DNA of 64,000 bases from Xylaria sp. FL1777 (Eukaryota; Ascomycota; Sordariomycetes; Xylariales; Xylariaceae), in assembly GCA_022578965.1 (NCBI GenBank), contig MU400528.1:62001-126000 (forward strand). Direction: 5' to 3'. The notes under the pieces were generated by a model. It was given only the letters and a program-made list of their open reading frames with translations, was not told the origin of the DNA and made no database searches. Both the position numbers and the translations under genes were made by a program. This document shows, one piece after another, positions 1-11,409 of the stretch (within the stretch, counting starts at the first letter, position 1; the number at the start of each line of letters is the position of its first letter).

Positions 1-827
1 TGGCTGCCAGCGTGTACGTCTGCGTCGTCGACGGCACGATGCCCGCGGCCGCGAGCCAGTCGTACGACGGCAGCGTCTTGAACAGGCCCACCGCGCGCGT
101 GAAGTAGTCGGCTACCTCGTCCGTCGGCTGGTAGTTGGCGTAGCACTCCGGGTTGAGTGTGCTCATGCACGTGCCGTGCTTGCCAAACTCGCTGTAGGAA
201 GTCAGGATAGTTAGAAATGTAAACTGCTCAACTATACTATCTATCGAGTAGAGATGTGACTTTTCTCGGATGCACGTAGGGACGAAAATAGAAAAGGAAA
301 TTTATAATACACTGCCGAAACAGGATGTGAAGGCTTGGGAATACGTACTGCTCCCAGAATGTCTCATCATTGCCAGTGTAGTCCTTCCAGTACGTCTGCA
401 TCGTCCTCAGCGTGCACAACGCCTTCTCCTGCAGGATGGCAGTGATGTTCGTGTACTGTCTGTTCTGGTCGCAGTATTGCTGATATGTCCCATCGCAGTT
501 ATCAGGCCTGTAGTTTTTGCAGCGTGAGTGGAATTCATTTCACCCCATCACATTGAAGCGGAGTCACAACAGCGACGCCGCCAAGACAAACAAAAAAACG
601 TACCAGAGGCCGTGGATCGTCCACGAGTCCGAAGGGCCGGTGGAGGGACTCGTGTCCCAGAATTGAGTCTGCAGAATAGCGCCTCCCGGCGCATTGAAGC
701 AGCAGAGGTCCTCCACGACCGTCGTGTTCGAGCAGCTGAACGGGAGATTGGCGGGACACTTGGCCGACGAGGCCAGCGCCGAGCCGACGACCAAGATGGC
801 CTCGGCAAGGGCAATCTTGGAAAACAT
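1..827 (-). CDS. Secreted ribonuclease T2 (3' part beyond the left edge)
   Basis: Extracellular or vacuolar endoribonuclease of the RNase T2 family, which cleaves single-stranded RNA through a 2',3'-cyclic phosphate. The start at 827 opens a hydrophobic signal peptide (about residues 1-20, ending near ALASS). Both catalytic signatures are present: CAS I as WTIHGLWPDNCDGT, completed by splicing, and CAS II as EFGKHGTC, also completed by splicing; the two histidines are the known catalytic pair. Cysteines typical of the family (CPANLPFSC, LCCFNAP) follow the signal peptide. Exons read on the minus strand are 827-604, 507-349 and 191-1; the introns of 96 and 157 bp have GTACGT donors and TACAG acceptors. 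The reading frame is open at position 1, so the C terminus lies outside the window. Identification is firm; gene ends on the left are unknown. Confidence 0.93.
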
Positions 828-3205
828 GCCTAGTTTAACGATCTCATACGATTCGGACGGACCCTTTACTTCATCTACAACACATATGAGAAGACCGTGG
901 CCAGCTTCGGAAAGAATTCATCTCCCCTGTATTTATATGGGAGGGAGAATCGCCCCCGTCCCCGTGTCCTTTATCGTGACTACCACCAACCCCTGATCGG
1001 GAGGTGAAAATAAGAAAAAATTGATAAAATGCTCCTACCGTAGATAGACAATAGCCAAGCCGACGAGATACCTAATGCAGACGATCAATTGGCCTACCAC
1101 GGGTGGCCTACTTACAGATAATAGGCTGGGCAGAGAGGCTGGGGCTAGATTCCAGGTCGCCTCCCAGAGCGGTGACATGAGCTTCCTCTTCGGGACATTT
1201 TCGACGCACCTAGTGTACGCAGTACATACCCGTAGGCTGGAACTTCAGCTGATGCTCTGCGCTATTTGCCCCAGACATAAAAATGTATCACTGTAGCTGT
1301 GCTGTATGCACGTGGTTTGCCACGTGATGGCGGAGTGTCTTGTAATTTGCTGGCCACTCTTGCTGGGGTGGTTCCGAGCTGTCTATAAAAAATGGTAGCG
1401 TAGGTTCGTACATTACTGCAGGTACACTTAGAACTTAGCTCAGTCTTCGCAGAAAATTGGATGTCGGGAGCTCCGGTATGCTACATTGGAATCACTACAA
1501 AAAAAAAAAAAAAAACTTAAGAGGACAAAATGCAGCGGCCTCCTACTTAAAGCTCTGGCCCACGGAACTAATGTCGGTCCATTTCAACCATAAAGCTAAT
1601 ATACCTAGTTTACTATCTCACTACGGCACAATATAACAGGCGCCTATTTGTTCCTAATGCTGACCTCGAGTTTGATATCACTTTATGTCCACGATTGATA
1701 AAGCAGCTGGGACAATTGGCAGAGACACATCCACGATGTTCAATATTGGTTATGTTGAACGTATGTCTCTTATAAATGATGCGATAATGTCCAAGTAAGA
1801 CCTTGAAATCCCATTGCAACTACTTCTTGATCTCGTGTATATTACCGCCGAATGACACGACGCTGTGTCAAATTTGCTCATAAAAAGTTTCGAGATAGCC
1901 TTGATGACAAATGAGTCAAAGAAGAGCAGTTTAAGAAACTTATTTGAATGAACGAGTAACAATACCCTGATTAGCGCTCCGCCGAGGCTAGCTATAAAGC
2001 CTTTTGTTTCAAACGAAGGCAAGACCATGCGATGCCTATTCTGAAATGGAGTCTCACTTTTGATCGTGATGCTCTTTACTTCGCTGATGTTGTCTATACA
2101 GCTGTTGGCTATAGGGTCTACAGATTGTGCCTACAGTACGCTTACGGGTGAGCATTGGAGTTCACTTATGTGTAGGTATGACTACTTACATAGCTGTTAA
2201 GAATTAGATAGCAAGTTTACTGTATGGTAGTGTTGCATCGTCAATGGTAGGTAGCGTAAGCCGTGCATATTTACTATAAATCAGGCTGCTATGGAGGGCT
2301 GTCTTGTTTAGGATATGACTCGGGGAATATAAATAAAGATGAAGAAAACACTAGAGCCACTATTCGAGTGTCTAAGAATAAGGCTTGATATAGGTAGTTG
2401 ATGCGATCAATGTTACATAAATTTACCTACCGACTAAGGTACCGTACCTACACAATATAAGAGAGCCTGGGTATGTATGAGGTACCTACGTAAGTAAGTA
2501 GGTAGGTATCATCTTACTGTGCACTACCTACTACATGCCAAGTGAACGCCTGCCTACCTATTAGGCACCCTTTACAATACTTGCAATTACGCTGCTGACT
2601 TGCAGAGGGCATGGTCTGGAACATATAGGTGGGTGCAGAGTGGGTGGTAGGTCAATGGAACTTGAAGCTTTTAAAAGCTGAGTTAATGTTGTGTATGTAG
2701 CATACCGTACAGTACCTACCGTAGGTACTTACTAGCGGTACATGTAGGTACCTAATTTATTCTCCCGTTCTCGTCTCTGTCTCTCCCCCATTGTTGATCA
2801 CACGTTTTCGACCTCCAGCCCCGTCTCATTCGCCTCAGCACCTCGAATACGCCACCCATTCAGCACCATTCACCAGAGACGAGAACGTCTGTCTAAACCC
2901 GGTATCTGGATCCATTCATTCATCCCAATCTGTCAAAACGCCCCAGCCATGCCGCTTTTAGCCAGAGCCCAGTCTGAGCTGTACCCACTTTGCATAAGCA
3001 ATCATGACTAAACTTGCATAACTGTCGATGTGTTACGCCGTAACGTATAGGTTACTGCATAGGAAACAACAACACTACATATACCATATGACCTCACTTA
3101 TGTTTGACAGCAAATTTTGTAACGCTCTAGTTCCACCAAACTATATTGAGTAGGTATTTTGTTGTAGTCTGCGCGCAGTTATCGACAGAAAGATAGAGAG
3201 CTTAA
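828..3205. other. Long intergenic region without a supported gene
   Basis: This 2.4-kb stretch holds the RNase T2 promoter, a poly-A run near 1498-1515 and, from about 2430 to 2760, a dense cluster of short TAGGTA/TACCTA motifs with several palindromes (for example around 2455-2510 and 2700-2755). A pyrimidine-rich patch lies at 2760-2900. Reading frames of up to about 90 codons on the minus strand at 1613-2028 resemble nothing I know and have no convincing splice context, so I do not call them genes. Confidence 0.6.
932..937 (-). promoter_or_regulatory. TATA box of the RNase T2 gene
   Basis: On the minus strand the sequence reads CATATAAATAC about 105 bp upstream of the RNase T2 start codon at 827. 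This is a good TATA match at a normal distance for a fungal promoter. Function is inferred from position only. Confidence 0.45.
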
Positions 3206-4545
3206 TTATACATCTTTAAACCACGGGTGCTCCAGAGCCTCCCGGGCCGCCAGCCTCTTCGCCGGATCGAAATTAGTCAATCCTCCCACCAGGTTCCTTA
3301 ACTCCGGGTCGACATCTTTCCACAATGAGACCGGTCTGCGCGGGTTATGCTTATTAAACCCGTCTCGCAGGATATTTAAAACCTTTACCCATGGGTTGTC
3401 GTCGCCGAGGTGCTTGCAAAGCGCGTTTAGGCCTTCCTCGTCGGCGAAATAAGAAATCTGGTGTTCGAGAACATGGGCTAGAATATCTTCTCCATCCCCC
3501 AGCTCTTCTTTGCTAACGGCGAAGATGATCACCTTGTGCACTGCATAAATACACTATTCATTCCCGAGTCAGTCATTCGTTTTCCCTTAGGCTGAAAAAG
3601 GAGTGAAGAATAGGGATCCTTACCACAACCCCAAAAGAAAACATGTCGGAAGGCTTGTTCACTGGTCCAGATGCGTGAGCTTCGGGACTACGCCACATCG
3701 AGTTCCCTGCCCGCTTCCCAACTATGTCACAATCGGGAGGGACATGTGCGGAATCTTCTAAGTCGGCTAATTGGACTTGTTCTACCACTGTAGTATCAGT
3801 GTGCTTTCGGTCGATCAATATATTGTTTGGTTTGATATCTATAAAATATGAAGTGTTACTAAATGCTTTAGTCTTTGGTAATCGAGATAAACCGGCTTAC
3901 CTGTGTGTACAATATCATGATCATGCAGGACGGCCAGACCACGTAATGCATCTTTTAGAATGCGCTTTGTAACTTGTATTGGGAGATCTGTCTGAGCCAG
4001 GCTTAAAAGATGGTCGCTAAAGTATCGGTATACAAGAGTAGATTGTTCCGGGATCGTATCACATGCGATGCGAAGATTGGGGCATCCACGGAGTGGTCGG
4101 AAGAGATCTTCATGGTCTGCGTAAAATGAGTCGGACACTTTCTTGAGAACAAACTTCTCAGATCCTGCCCTGTTTTCATAGTCAGTTATTGACGTTGGTG
4201 GACTGGGAGATGTTCGTAGACTTACTTTGAGAGGTAGACATAGCGCGGGGGCATTCTCCTCTGTTGAAGCACCTCTTCGACAATATATGAGCGACCAGAC
4301 TGGCCTGTCATCTTTATTACAGACTGTGCCATATTTGAGTCACTAGATAATCTTGCTGGCGATGTAGGTTGTGCTGCGCTGGTAGCAGAGGTGGAATGAT
4401 AGAATTGGGATGTTCGAGGTCCATAAGAGAAAGCGGGAAAACTCAAACGAGCCTGAAAAGTAGTAGAAATAGAAGAAATACGTGCAGGAGGGAGATAAGA
4501 GGTTCTCCAATGGACTCTACAAGAACGAAGCATGATGGTATGCAT
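3206..4545 (-). CDS. Kinase-fold protein with altered HRD and DFG motifs
   Basis: Protein-kinase fold of a fungal type. Exons on the minus strand are 4545-4226, 4169-3901, 3838-3624 and 3553-3206, joining without frame break to 383 residues. Visible parts: an N-lobe with the beta-3 lysine region KFVLKKV, a catalytic loop reading IVHTDIKPNNILI (about residue 195, HTD in place of HRD), a magnesium-loop position reading LADLEDS (DLE in place of DFG), an APE-like region MWRSPEA, the helix-F sequence SDMFSFGVV, completed by splicing to CIYA, and a C-lobe ending DPAKRLAAREALEHPWF. No GxGxxG glycine loop is obvious. The first 45 residues are rich in Arg, Ser and Thr and could be a mitochondrial presequence; starts at 4533 or further in (MAQSV) are also possible. 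The catalytic Asp residues and the KPNN lysine are kept, so activity cannot be excluded. Substrate unknown. Confidence 0.8.
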
Positions 4546-5392
4546 GGTATGATGGCCTCTGGAACATTGCTTGGGAATTGTGAGAGTGGACGTGAGCAAA
4601 CTTGTTGGTCTCACAATATGGAAGTCCAGTTAAGTCAACTCGGATCGGGTTCGCCTAGGTTCCCGTCGGTGGCAAATGATAGGACCGACACAAACATGCC
4701 GATAGGCGCTTTTAAATATATATATATATTAAAAAATTAACTATTTCAAGGGGTGTTACAACAACTGGAACTGTTACGCGAGTTGTTACTAGGTACATGG
4801 ATAACTGCTTCCTTATGTATAACCTTTTCATAAATGTTTTCTTTTGTCTGGAAGTGACTGAGTACTACAATAGGTACTACTACGAAGTACAGGGTGCGCC
4901 AAGCCTGAGCAAAAGCGGCAAGTGCGCTAAACCCGATCTGTCATGTTTCAAAGATGTGGTATAAAATTTAGTACCTATGTACCTGGTAGTGTACCTAGAG
5001 ACTTCTCTCTGTAGGCTGTCGCCTTGCACATTGCACAGACGACCGACCACGTAGTCTAGTACCAACTCAGTTAGACGATCCCAGCTGCGCCAAGTCTGCA
5101 TGTATCACCACTGCCATCGATCCCGCCGCATCTGACTGACAACCGACGACACACGGCCCTCATCCTGTCCAGTCTCATCTCGTCCTGAGCTGTCTCGAAT
5201 CCTAGAGCACCGACATACCGACATCAGTTCGACCTTGACCACTCACCAGCCAGCGTCGCTCGCCGCTGTTTTTGTTAAACCACCAACCCAACATCCCGAC
5301 GCCGCCGCCGTTGCCATTACCATTACCGTTGCCGTTGCTGTTACCGCCGCCCTTCACCACCCGCACCAAACGCACCTCCTATCCTCTTCACC
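4546..5392. promoter_or_regulatory. Divergent promoter region between the kinase-fold gene and SEC4
   Basis: About 850 bp separate the two start codons. The kinase side is AT-rich with a run of TA at 4717-4730. The SEC4 side (about 5100-5392) is pyrimidine-rich, with CGACACA/CATCCTG-type segments and an imprecise CCGTTGCCATTA repeat at 5305-5345, which looks like a long 5' leader. I see no independent gene here; an overlapping frame at 5235-5423 starts on TTG and is not supported. Confidence 0.5.
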
Positions 5393-6307
5393 ATGTCGGG
5401 GAACCGCAACTATGATTTCTTAGTAGGTCTACTAAACGAGTCTTTGTTCAAGGATCACACACAACCCCTTACAAAACCATACCCTCTTTCTCCACCCCGA
5501 GAGACACGTAGATATGAGTATTCGTGCTATAGGCCTGGCCGATGGAAGACGTGTGACTGATCTGTGATGGCGGTGCATAGATCAAGCTCCTACTAATCGG
5601 CGACTCGGGCGTGGGCAAATCATGCTGCCTGCTGCGGTTTAGTGAGGACTCCTTCACGCCCTCCTTCATTACCACCATCGGCATCGACTTCAAGATTCGG
5701 ACCATTGAGCTAGATGGCAAGCGTGTGAAGTTGCAGATATGGGATACTGCCGGCCAGGAACGATTCCGAACCATCACAACAGCCTACTATCGCGGTGCCA
5801 TGGGCATTCTCCTTGTCTACGACGTCACCGACCAAAGATCTTTCGAGAGTAAGTCATATTATATAAGGCATTCGTCGGCCTTCTAGTTTATCGCACATGA
5901 AATCATGTCTTTACGATATACTAGTTATCCGGGCGATAGGTTGACTCCGAGATCTGAAGAGTATTTTGCTGACACTAGCTTCTTTCTGCATAGACATCCG
6001 AACATGGTTTGCCAACGTAGAACAGCATGCCACCGAGGGCGTCAACAAGATCTTAATTGGCAACAAGTGCGACTGGGAAGAGAAGCGTGTAGTATCAACA
6101 GAACAAGGCGAGGCCCTGGCAAAAGAGTTGGGCATCCCATTCCTCGAGGTCTCCGCCAAGAGCAATATCAACATCGACAAAGCCTTCTACAACCTCGCGG
6201 CAGACATCAAAAAGCGAATCATCGATACCTCCAAGACCGATCCGTCGTCGTCGTCTAACATCCCCGTCGGCCGCGCATCTGCAGAATCCGGTAGTAAATG
6301 TTGCTAG
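5393..6307 (+). CDS. SEC4: SEC4-type Rab GTPase (Rab8 family)
   Basis: Small GTPase that drives exocytic vesicles to the plasma membrane and recruits the exocyst, as known for Sec4/Rab8. Exons 5393-5422, 5581-5848 and 5994-6307 give 203 residues. All G motifs are canonical: P-loop GDSGVGKS, switch I TIGIDF, WDTAGQE, NKCD and the SAK loop (EVSAKSN). The switch II and following text ([16 protein letters not shown]) and the [19 protein letters not shown] segment are typical of Sec4/Rab8 rather than Rab1 or Rab11. The protein ends in GSKCC, a double-cysteine geranylgeranylation signal. The first coding exon is only 30 nt ([10 protein letters not shown]) and is followed by a 158-bp intron; this short first exon fits the conserved [12 protein letters not shown] join. 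Start context is CACCATGTC, close to a fungal Kozak site. Confidence 0.97.
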
Positions 6308-6887
6308 AGTAATGCTACCATTAAGGAGGATGGAGCGAAGATGTTGTGATCAGAAGAGGTGGAAGTGAGACTGGATAGGCACGTTGCAGTCTCGCTACCC
6401 GTTGAGCTGGTTGGTCTAGCTTCAAAACATGGTGGGAGGAACTTAGCGTTGATATCATGCGTTCCCTTAAGCGTCGAACAATAGATCGAGGGTATGGGTT
6501 ACGGAGGCCAAGAGCATTCAGGAGGCGCCCCCCCAAACTTCGACGGTCTGTATCATCACTCAAAGGGAGAAATTTCGTCGTTTTGGGGATTTGGCCAGAA
6601 AGAGCGTGCTTCACGATAGATATTTTCCCCAGAAGCATCAAGAACACAACAACAGCCCCTTGCCCACCTTCGGGTACGAGGGGCAAATTATCGTCTATCG
6701 GAGTTTGGTTGATATGGGGGCTTAATACACTTTATTTTCTCAGTCCATGAACGTTTCTTTCTACGCGGGGTCTTTTTTTCTAACACCTATTTCCAGTTGC
6801 CGGTTTTCATTAACTGTGTTGAATTCTTAAATCTATATACTGTAGAATATTGAGCTGGCATCTGTCTGTCTCTCGTCCATGTCGACT
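6308..6887. other. Convergent 3' region between SEC4 and the next gene
   Basis: Holds the 3' flanks of two convergent genes. AT-rich stretches near 6780-6850 may carry 3'-end signals for both. Open frames of about 100 codons here (6321-6686 on the minus strand, 6457-6750 on the plus strand) resemble no known protein. Confidence 0.5.
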
Positions 6888-8410
6888 TCACCAGAGAACC
6901 GTAGCATTGACGATCCTATGTTCCTCCCACGACGGATCATCCCACTCTCCACTACCACCCATGTGTAACCTCAGCTCGCGACGATGCCAGTTCTGCACGA
7001 AGCGATAGGCTTCTGCCTTGTCTGCGAAGGGGATGATGAACCGCGGATACTGTCTGTTCCTCTCGTTACCCTCCTCCGCCTCCTGTCCAGTTGTCGTCCC
7101 ACCGTAAGAATCACCACCACCACCACCCCTCTCGGTGGCGGATCCGCTCGCGCCATCCACCACCTCCTGATGAACCCGGTCCTTCGCCTTCAGGATGCTC
7201 TTCCCGAAGGGCAGGATGCCGCCGCCGCCGTCGAGGTCCGTGATCCGCCAGGCCAAACGACGGTGCGCACCGTCCTCCTCGATGGCGCGCCGCAGCGCCC
7301 CGAGCGTCAGCCGGCCGCCGTCCAGACGCACCATGACCAGGAACCGGGAGCCCGCGCGCGCGGCCAGCCGCGCCACGAAGCCGCCCTCGGCGTACAGCGC
7401 CGCGACGCGCGATGCGCTCACGCGCGACTGCTGCACGTGCAGCTTCTGGCTCGGCGGCACCAGCGTGAAGGACGCGATCAGCCGCGCCACGTCCTCGCCG
7501 TCGCGCGTGTGCCGCAGCCCGCGCGGCAGCCGCTGCTGCGCCATGTGGCGGCGCGCGTGGTGCGCGCCCGGCACGTGCGTCTTGCCGAGCTGCCAGAGGT
7601 ACTCTAGCCGGTCCTTGTAGGCTGCTGCCGACTCGTCCGTGTCGAAGAGGATGAAGTAGTGGCCCTTCGGCTCCAGGGTGTCGGGGTCGCGGGCTTGGAT
7701 TACTGTGGGCGGTGAGGTTAATTTTTATTTTTTTTTTATTTTTAATCCCCCGCCCCCCCCTCTTTCGTTGTTATGAAGTGAGATTGGACTTGGGGGGGAT
7801 GTCAAGTGGAATTGGATGACGGCGAGACGGGGAGCGTCTTTGCCAATAGTGTATATGTGTGTGTGTATGTTGTGGTCTTACCTTTGAGGATCCCGCCCAC
7901 CCAGCCCTCCACGTGCTTCCCCTTCATGCCGAGACGGAGGAAGTCGCTCTCGAGCAGACTCTTGCTCGCGGCCGAGAGGATCAGCATGCTCTTCGCGCGG
8001 AGAGCCTGCGAGTAGAAATCCGGGGCGTCGCTCTGCGCCGAGTCGGCCTCTTGTTCATCTTGCGGTTCCTCGGGGAAGGCTAGACGGGGAGGGTCGTCGT
8101 CGACGAAGAGATGGGATGCCCAGCTCTTTTGTTTCTGGGGCACATCGGTGTCGGAACCCGCATTGGCCTTTGCTTGGTGTAATCGCTTGGTTTCGACTGG
8201 ATGTAGCTGCTCTAAGAGCGACAGTCCTTGTGGGTTTGGGACTCGAGATGAAGCATCATCCTCATCTTCTTGCTGCAGGTCGCTGCCGCTGCTGCTACTA
8301 CTACTGCTACGGCTCTCACCGTAGCGGAAAGACACCGCGGAGGTGGTTGCGGGCCGCCATGCTGCAGTTACAGATCGCAAGAGAGGTCGATGGAGCTGTC
8401 TTGGGAGCAT
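6888..8410 (-). CDS. Uncharacterised protein, probably mitochondrial
   Basis: I do not recognise a named family. Exons on the minus strand are 8410-7882 and 7702-6888, joined by a 179-bp intron (AAAG|GTAAG ... CCACAG) to give 447 residues. The N terminus (MLPRQLHRPLLRSVTAAWR) is Arg-rich, amphipathic and free of acidic residues, a typical mitochondrial presequence, followed by a Ser-rich and an acidic stretch. Around residues 180-230 the text RGHYFILFDTDESAAAYKDR-like (actual KGHYFILFDTDESAA) resembles an RNA-recognition-motif strand pattern, and near the C terminus RFIIPFADKAEAYRFVQNWHRREL resembles a second one; both comparisons are tentative. The second exon is markedly GC-rich and arginine-rich compared with the first. 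A role in mitochondrial RNA or ribosome biology is only an inference from these features. Confidence 0.72.
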
Positions 8411-9152
8411 GAGGCGGCGTGCTGAAGTGCCCTGTACATTGTAGAGCTTCGGATGCTGGGTTGAGATGGTCGAGGATTTATACTAGCTGAGGTTAGGTAC
8501 AGAAATTGCTGCTTGGAGGAGTTACCTTGTACATATGCATATTGATTCCCTCGTTATAGTGATATATTCCATCTTATATATGTATATGTACCTTTTAGGT
8601 CGCCAGCCCCCTAGTCGAAATACTTTGTAGCTAGGCATGCCTTAGGAAATTTCAGCTATTGTAATCGAGGCTCCTGTAGATTCTCTACTCCTTTTTGTTG
8701 TTGTTATACTGTAAAGCATAAGTCGACAAAAGCATACATACTGCGCGGTTCAATCCCAGGGGAATGAATACCTATGTAGGTACTTACATGTACGTACTAC
8801 GTACACTAGCGTAAAAGGTGAAAATGGCCTATGTGATTCTTGAATATCTTACTCCTAACATACTTTGACGCTTTCGAAGTTCAAAATGGCTTTAGTAGTA
8901 GAACTTAATATACCTAGGTAGGTAGTAAAACTAGTATTCGTTTGTTAAGTTTTTCTTTTTTTTCTTTTACTTGAACTTTGGCAGATATAAGTGCTTTTGC
9001 TGTTACGACGTTATAGTGTGTTACGAGGTTACGTTAAAACTGAGGGCACATCAGATTTCATTCATTACCTCTACACATCAGTCTTCTATAACAACTAATT
9101 ACCCGCTTTGCAATTCAACAAGCTTAAACAAGCCACAAAGGGAGGGGAAAGG
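8411..9152. promoter_or_regulatory. Divergent promoter region, mitochondrial-protein gene and AFG2
   Basis: AT-rich intergenic DNA of about 740 bp between two divergent start codons. It contains TATA-like text near 8575-8590 and two patches of the TAGGTA/TACGTA motif (8770-8810 and 8915-8930). I see no gene. Confidence 0.5.
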
Positions 9153-11409
9153 ATGAAGGACGAATATAAAACGCGAATCCAGCCGACGGACGTGGCTGGA
9201 CAGAAAAACCCAACCCACAAGAACGCCGCTAAAATATTTATTCACCCCTCAACTTTCGCACAGGCAGGGTTTGTGACGGGAAGCTCTTGTCTCGTAGATG
9301 TTAATGGCGTACAACGAGAGGCTGTTGCTTGGCCCGGCGACTCCAAGGTCGCTAACAATATCGCCTCCATCAGCCGAGTTTTCCAGAATGTCGCAAATCT
9401 CGAGCTGGGCCAATTTATTCGTGTGGTTCCCGGTGGTCCAGTCCCAAGTGCTCAGATCGTCGTTATAAGAGAGACGACATCTGATATTCCCCTTCTCCCT
9501 GACTCCGGTGCCGAACATGCGCGATGGGTGCATCATCTCGAGTATAAGCTTGGTGAGAGGGGATCGACTAACTCCCTCGCTTTCAAAGATAGAAGCTAAC
9601 TACAAATTCAGAGCTCGCCGATTATATCCTCCCTGGAACCCCATTTGAGGATGTTTTTCTGAGAGGCTCTCAGCGCTCTTTTGTCGTTGAATCTGTCAAC
9701 GGAAGCGCAAAAGGAGTGGCGAGATACGACCCTACTACTACGGTTATTGAAATCTCTAATGATGAAGCCAATGGTGTTGTGGGTAAACTTAGGCTTGAGC
9801 CTCTCCCAAATATGGCCCGACAGATCGAGCAGTTGAATGATTTTCTGGACGAGTATGATATCGACTTAGAGAGCAACGCAATACCCCCATTTACATGTGG
9901 GATTGTCATTGACGGCACTCATGGTACCGGGAAAACGATGCTTCTCGATCATATCGCCGCATCGCGCTGGGGCCGAGTGGAACGAATCACTGAAGACAAT
10001 AAGCCTTCGACGATCCAGACCATATTTGAGACTGCTGTAGACCGGCGAGGAGCGACAATAATCTTAATCGATGATATTCTCATGCTCATAGGGAAAAACA
10101 ATGCGAATCGACCAGGTTACATTAAAGCCATTAAAACCGGCCTCGATCTATTGGCTAAGAAGGCACAGACGGACAGTAGACGACCTAATGTCCTGGTGGC
10201 GGCAACTTGTCTCGACTATCTAGATGATATCCCCTACGATCTTCAGCGCCCTGGCCGATTTTGGCAACACGTTAGCCTTCCTACCCCGGATGTACCTGGG
10301 CGAGCAGAAATTCTGCGCTCCATGAAACCGCCGTTCTCTGCCGAAGATCTTAACAAACATATATCAGATCTTGCAAATCAGACACATGCGTATACAGGGG
10401 GCGACCTACGCAACCTCCTCGCCAAGGCCATGCAAGCACGGAGAAAACGAGTCGCGTCACAATCGGACCTGCCTCTTGAATGGGAGGATATCGCGAAGGT
10501 ATTCAAGGAAGTCCGACCGTCCGCTATGCGGGACATCAATCTCAAGCCGCCGACCATACACTGGAGCGACATAGGTGGCTACGAGGATGTCAAGCTAGCT
10601 CTGCAGGATGTGCTGAGAAACCCGGACGTATGTTCAATCCCCTCTCAAATCTACACGACGACTAAAGCTAATGACGAAAAAAACTCTAGGATCTGGAAGA
10701 GAACCGCTGGATCCCGCCGAAGGGAGTCCTCCTGTACGGGCCCCCGGGCTGCTCCAAGACCATGACGGCGCAGGCGATGGCGACGGAGACGGGCTTCAAC
10801 TTCTTCGCGGTCAAGGGCGGCGAGCTCCTCAACATGTACGTGGGCGAGACGGAGCGGTCGATCCGCAACATCTTCAAGCGCGCCGCCGAGGCCAGCCCGA
10901 GCATCATCTTCTTCGACGAGATCGACTCCCTCGCAGGCACCCGATCGACGTCCTCTGGCGGCGGCGGCGGCGGCGGCGTTCAGGCTGTCACTACGCTGTT
11001 GACGGAGATGGCGGGCTTCGAGGAGCGCGGCAACGTCTTCGTGCTCGCCGCCACCAACAGGCCCGACGCGCTCGACCCCGCTCTTCTGCGCCCCGGCCGC
11101 TTCGACGAGCTCATCTACGTGCCTCTGCCGGACGTGAAGGCGCGCGAGGCCATCATTGCCAGAATGGCCAGGAAGCTCGTGCTCAAGGACGTAGATGTGG
11201 GGGAGCTGGCGCGGATGACGGAGGGGTATTCGGGCGCCGAGGTGTCGAATATATGCGGCAGCGCGTTTAGCAGGAGCAGGGAGGCGGGAGACAAGTCCAC
11301 TGCTATGGAGGTGTTGAGGGCGAAGGTCAGGGGTACGCCGAGAGGTGTTACTTATGAGCACTTGAGCTATTTCAATGATTGGCATAACCAGAGGAAAGGG
11401 ACATTTTAA
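9153..11409 (+). CDS. AFG2: AFG2/Drg1-type AAA ATPase with a degenerate first ATPase domain
   Basis: Type II AAA ATPase of the Afg2/Drg1/SPATA5 group, which in yeast releases Rlp24 from pre-60S particles in the cytoplasm. Exons 9153-9552, 9612-10627 and 10690-11409 give 711 residues. The N domain (FIHPSTFAQAGF, EAVAWPGDSKV, LGQFIRVV) matches the family. D1 has a Walker A of GTHGTGKT (about 235) and a Walker B ending LIDDI (about 283), with DD in place of the usual DE. D2 is strong: Walker A GPPGCSKT (about 489), the Afg2-typical Cys-Ser form, Walker B IIFFDEID (about 544), sensor AATNRPD and arginine-finger region LLRPGRFDE. A run of seven or more glycines follows Walker B. The start at ATG 9153 was chosen over an upstream in-frame TTG. 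The third exon is far more GC-rich than the first two. A divergent paralogue of AFG2 rather than the main copy is possible. Confidence 0.88.

Noticed and set aside
8745..8770. tRNA-like GGTTCAATCCC (B-box-like) text
   Set aside because: The flanking bases cannot form the T stem and no A box or acceptor stem is found at the right distance.
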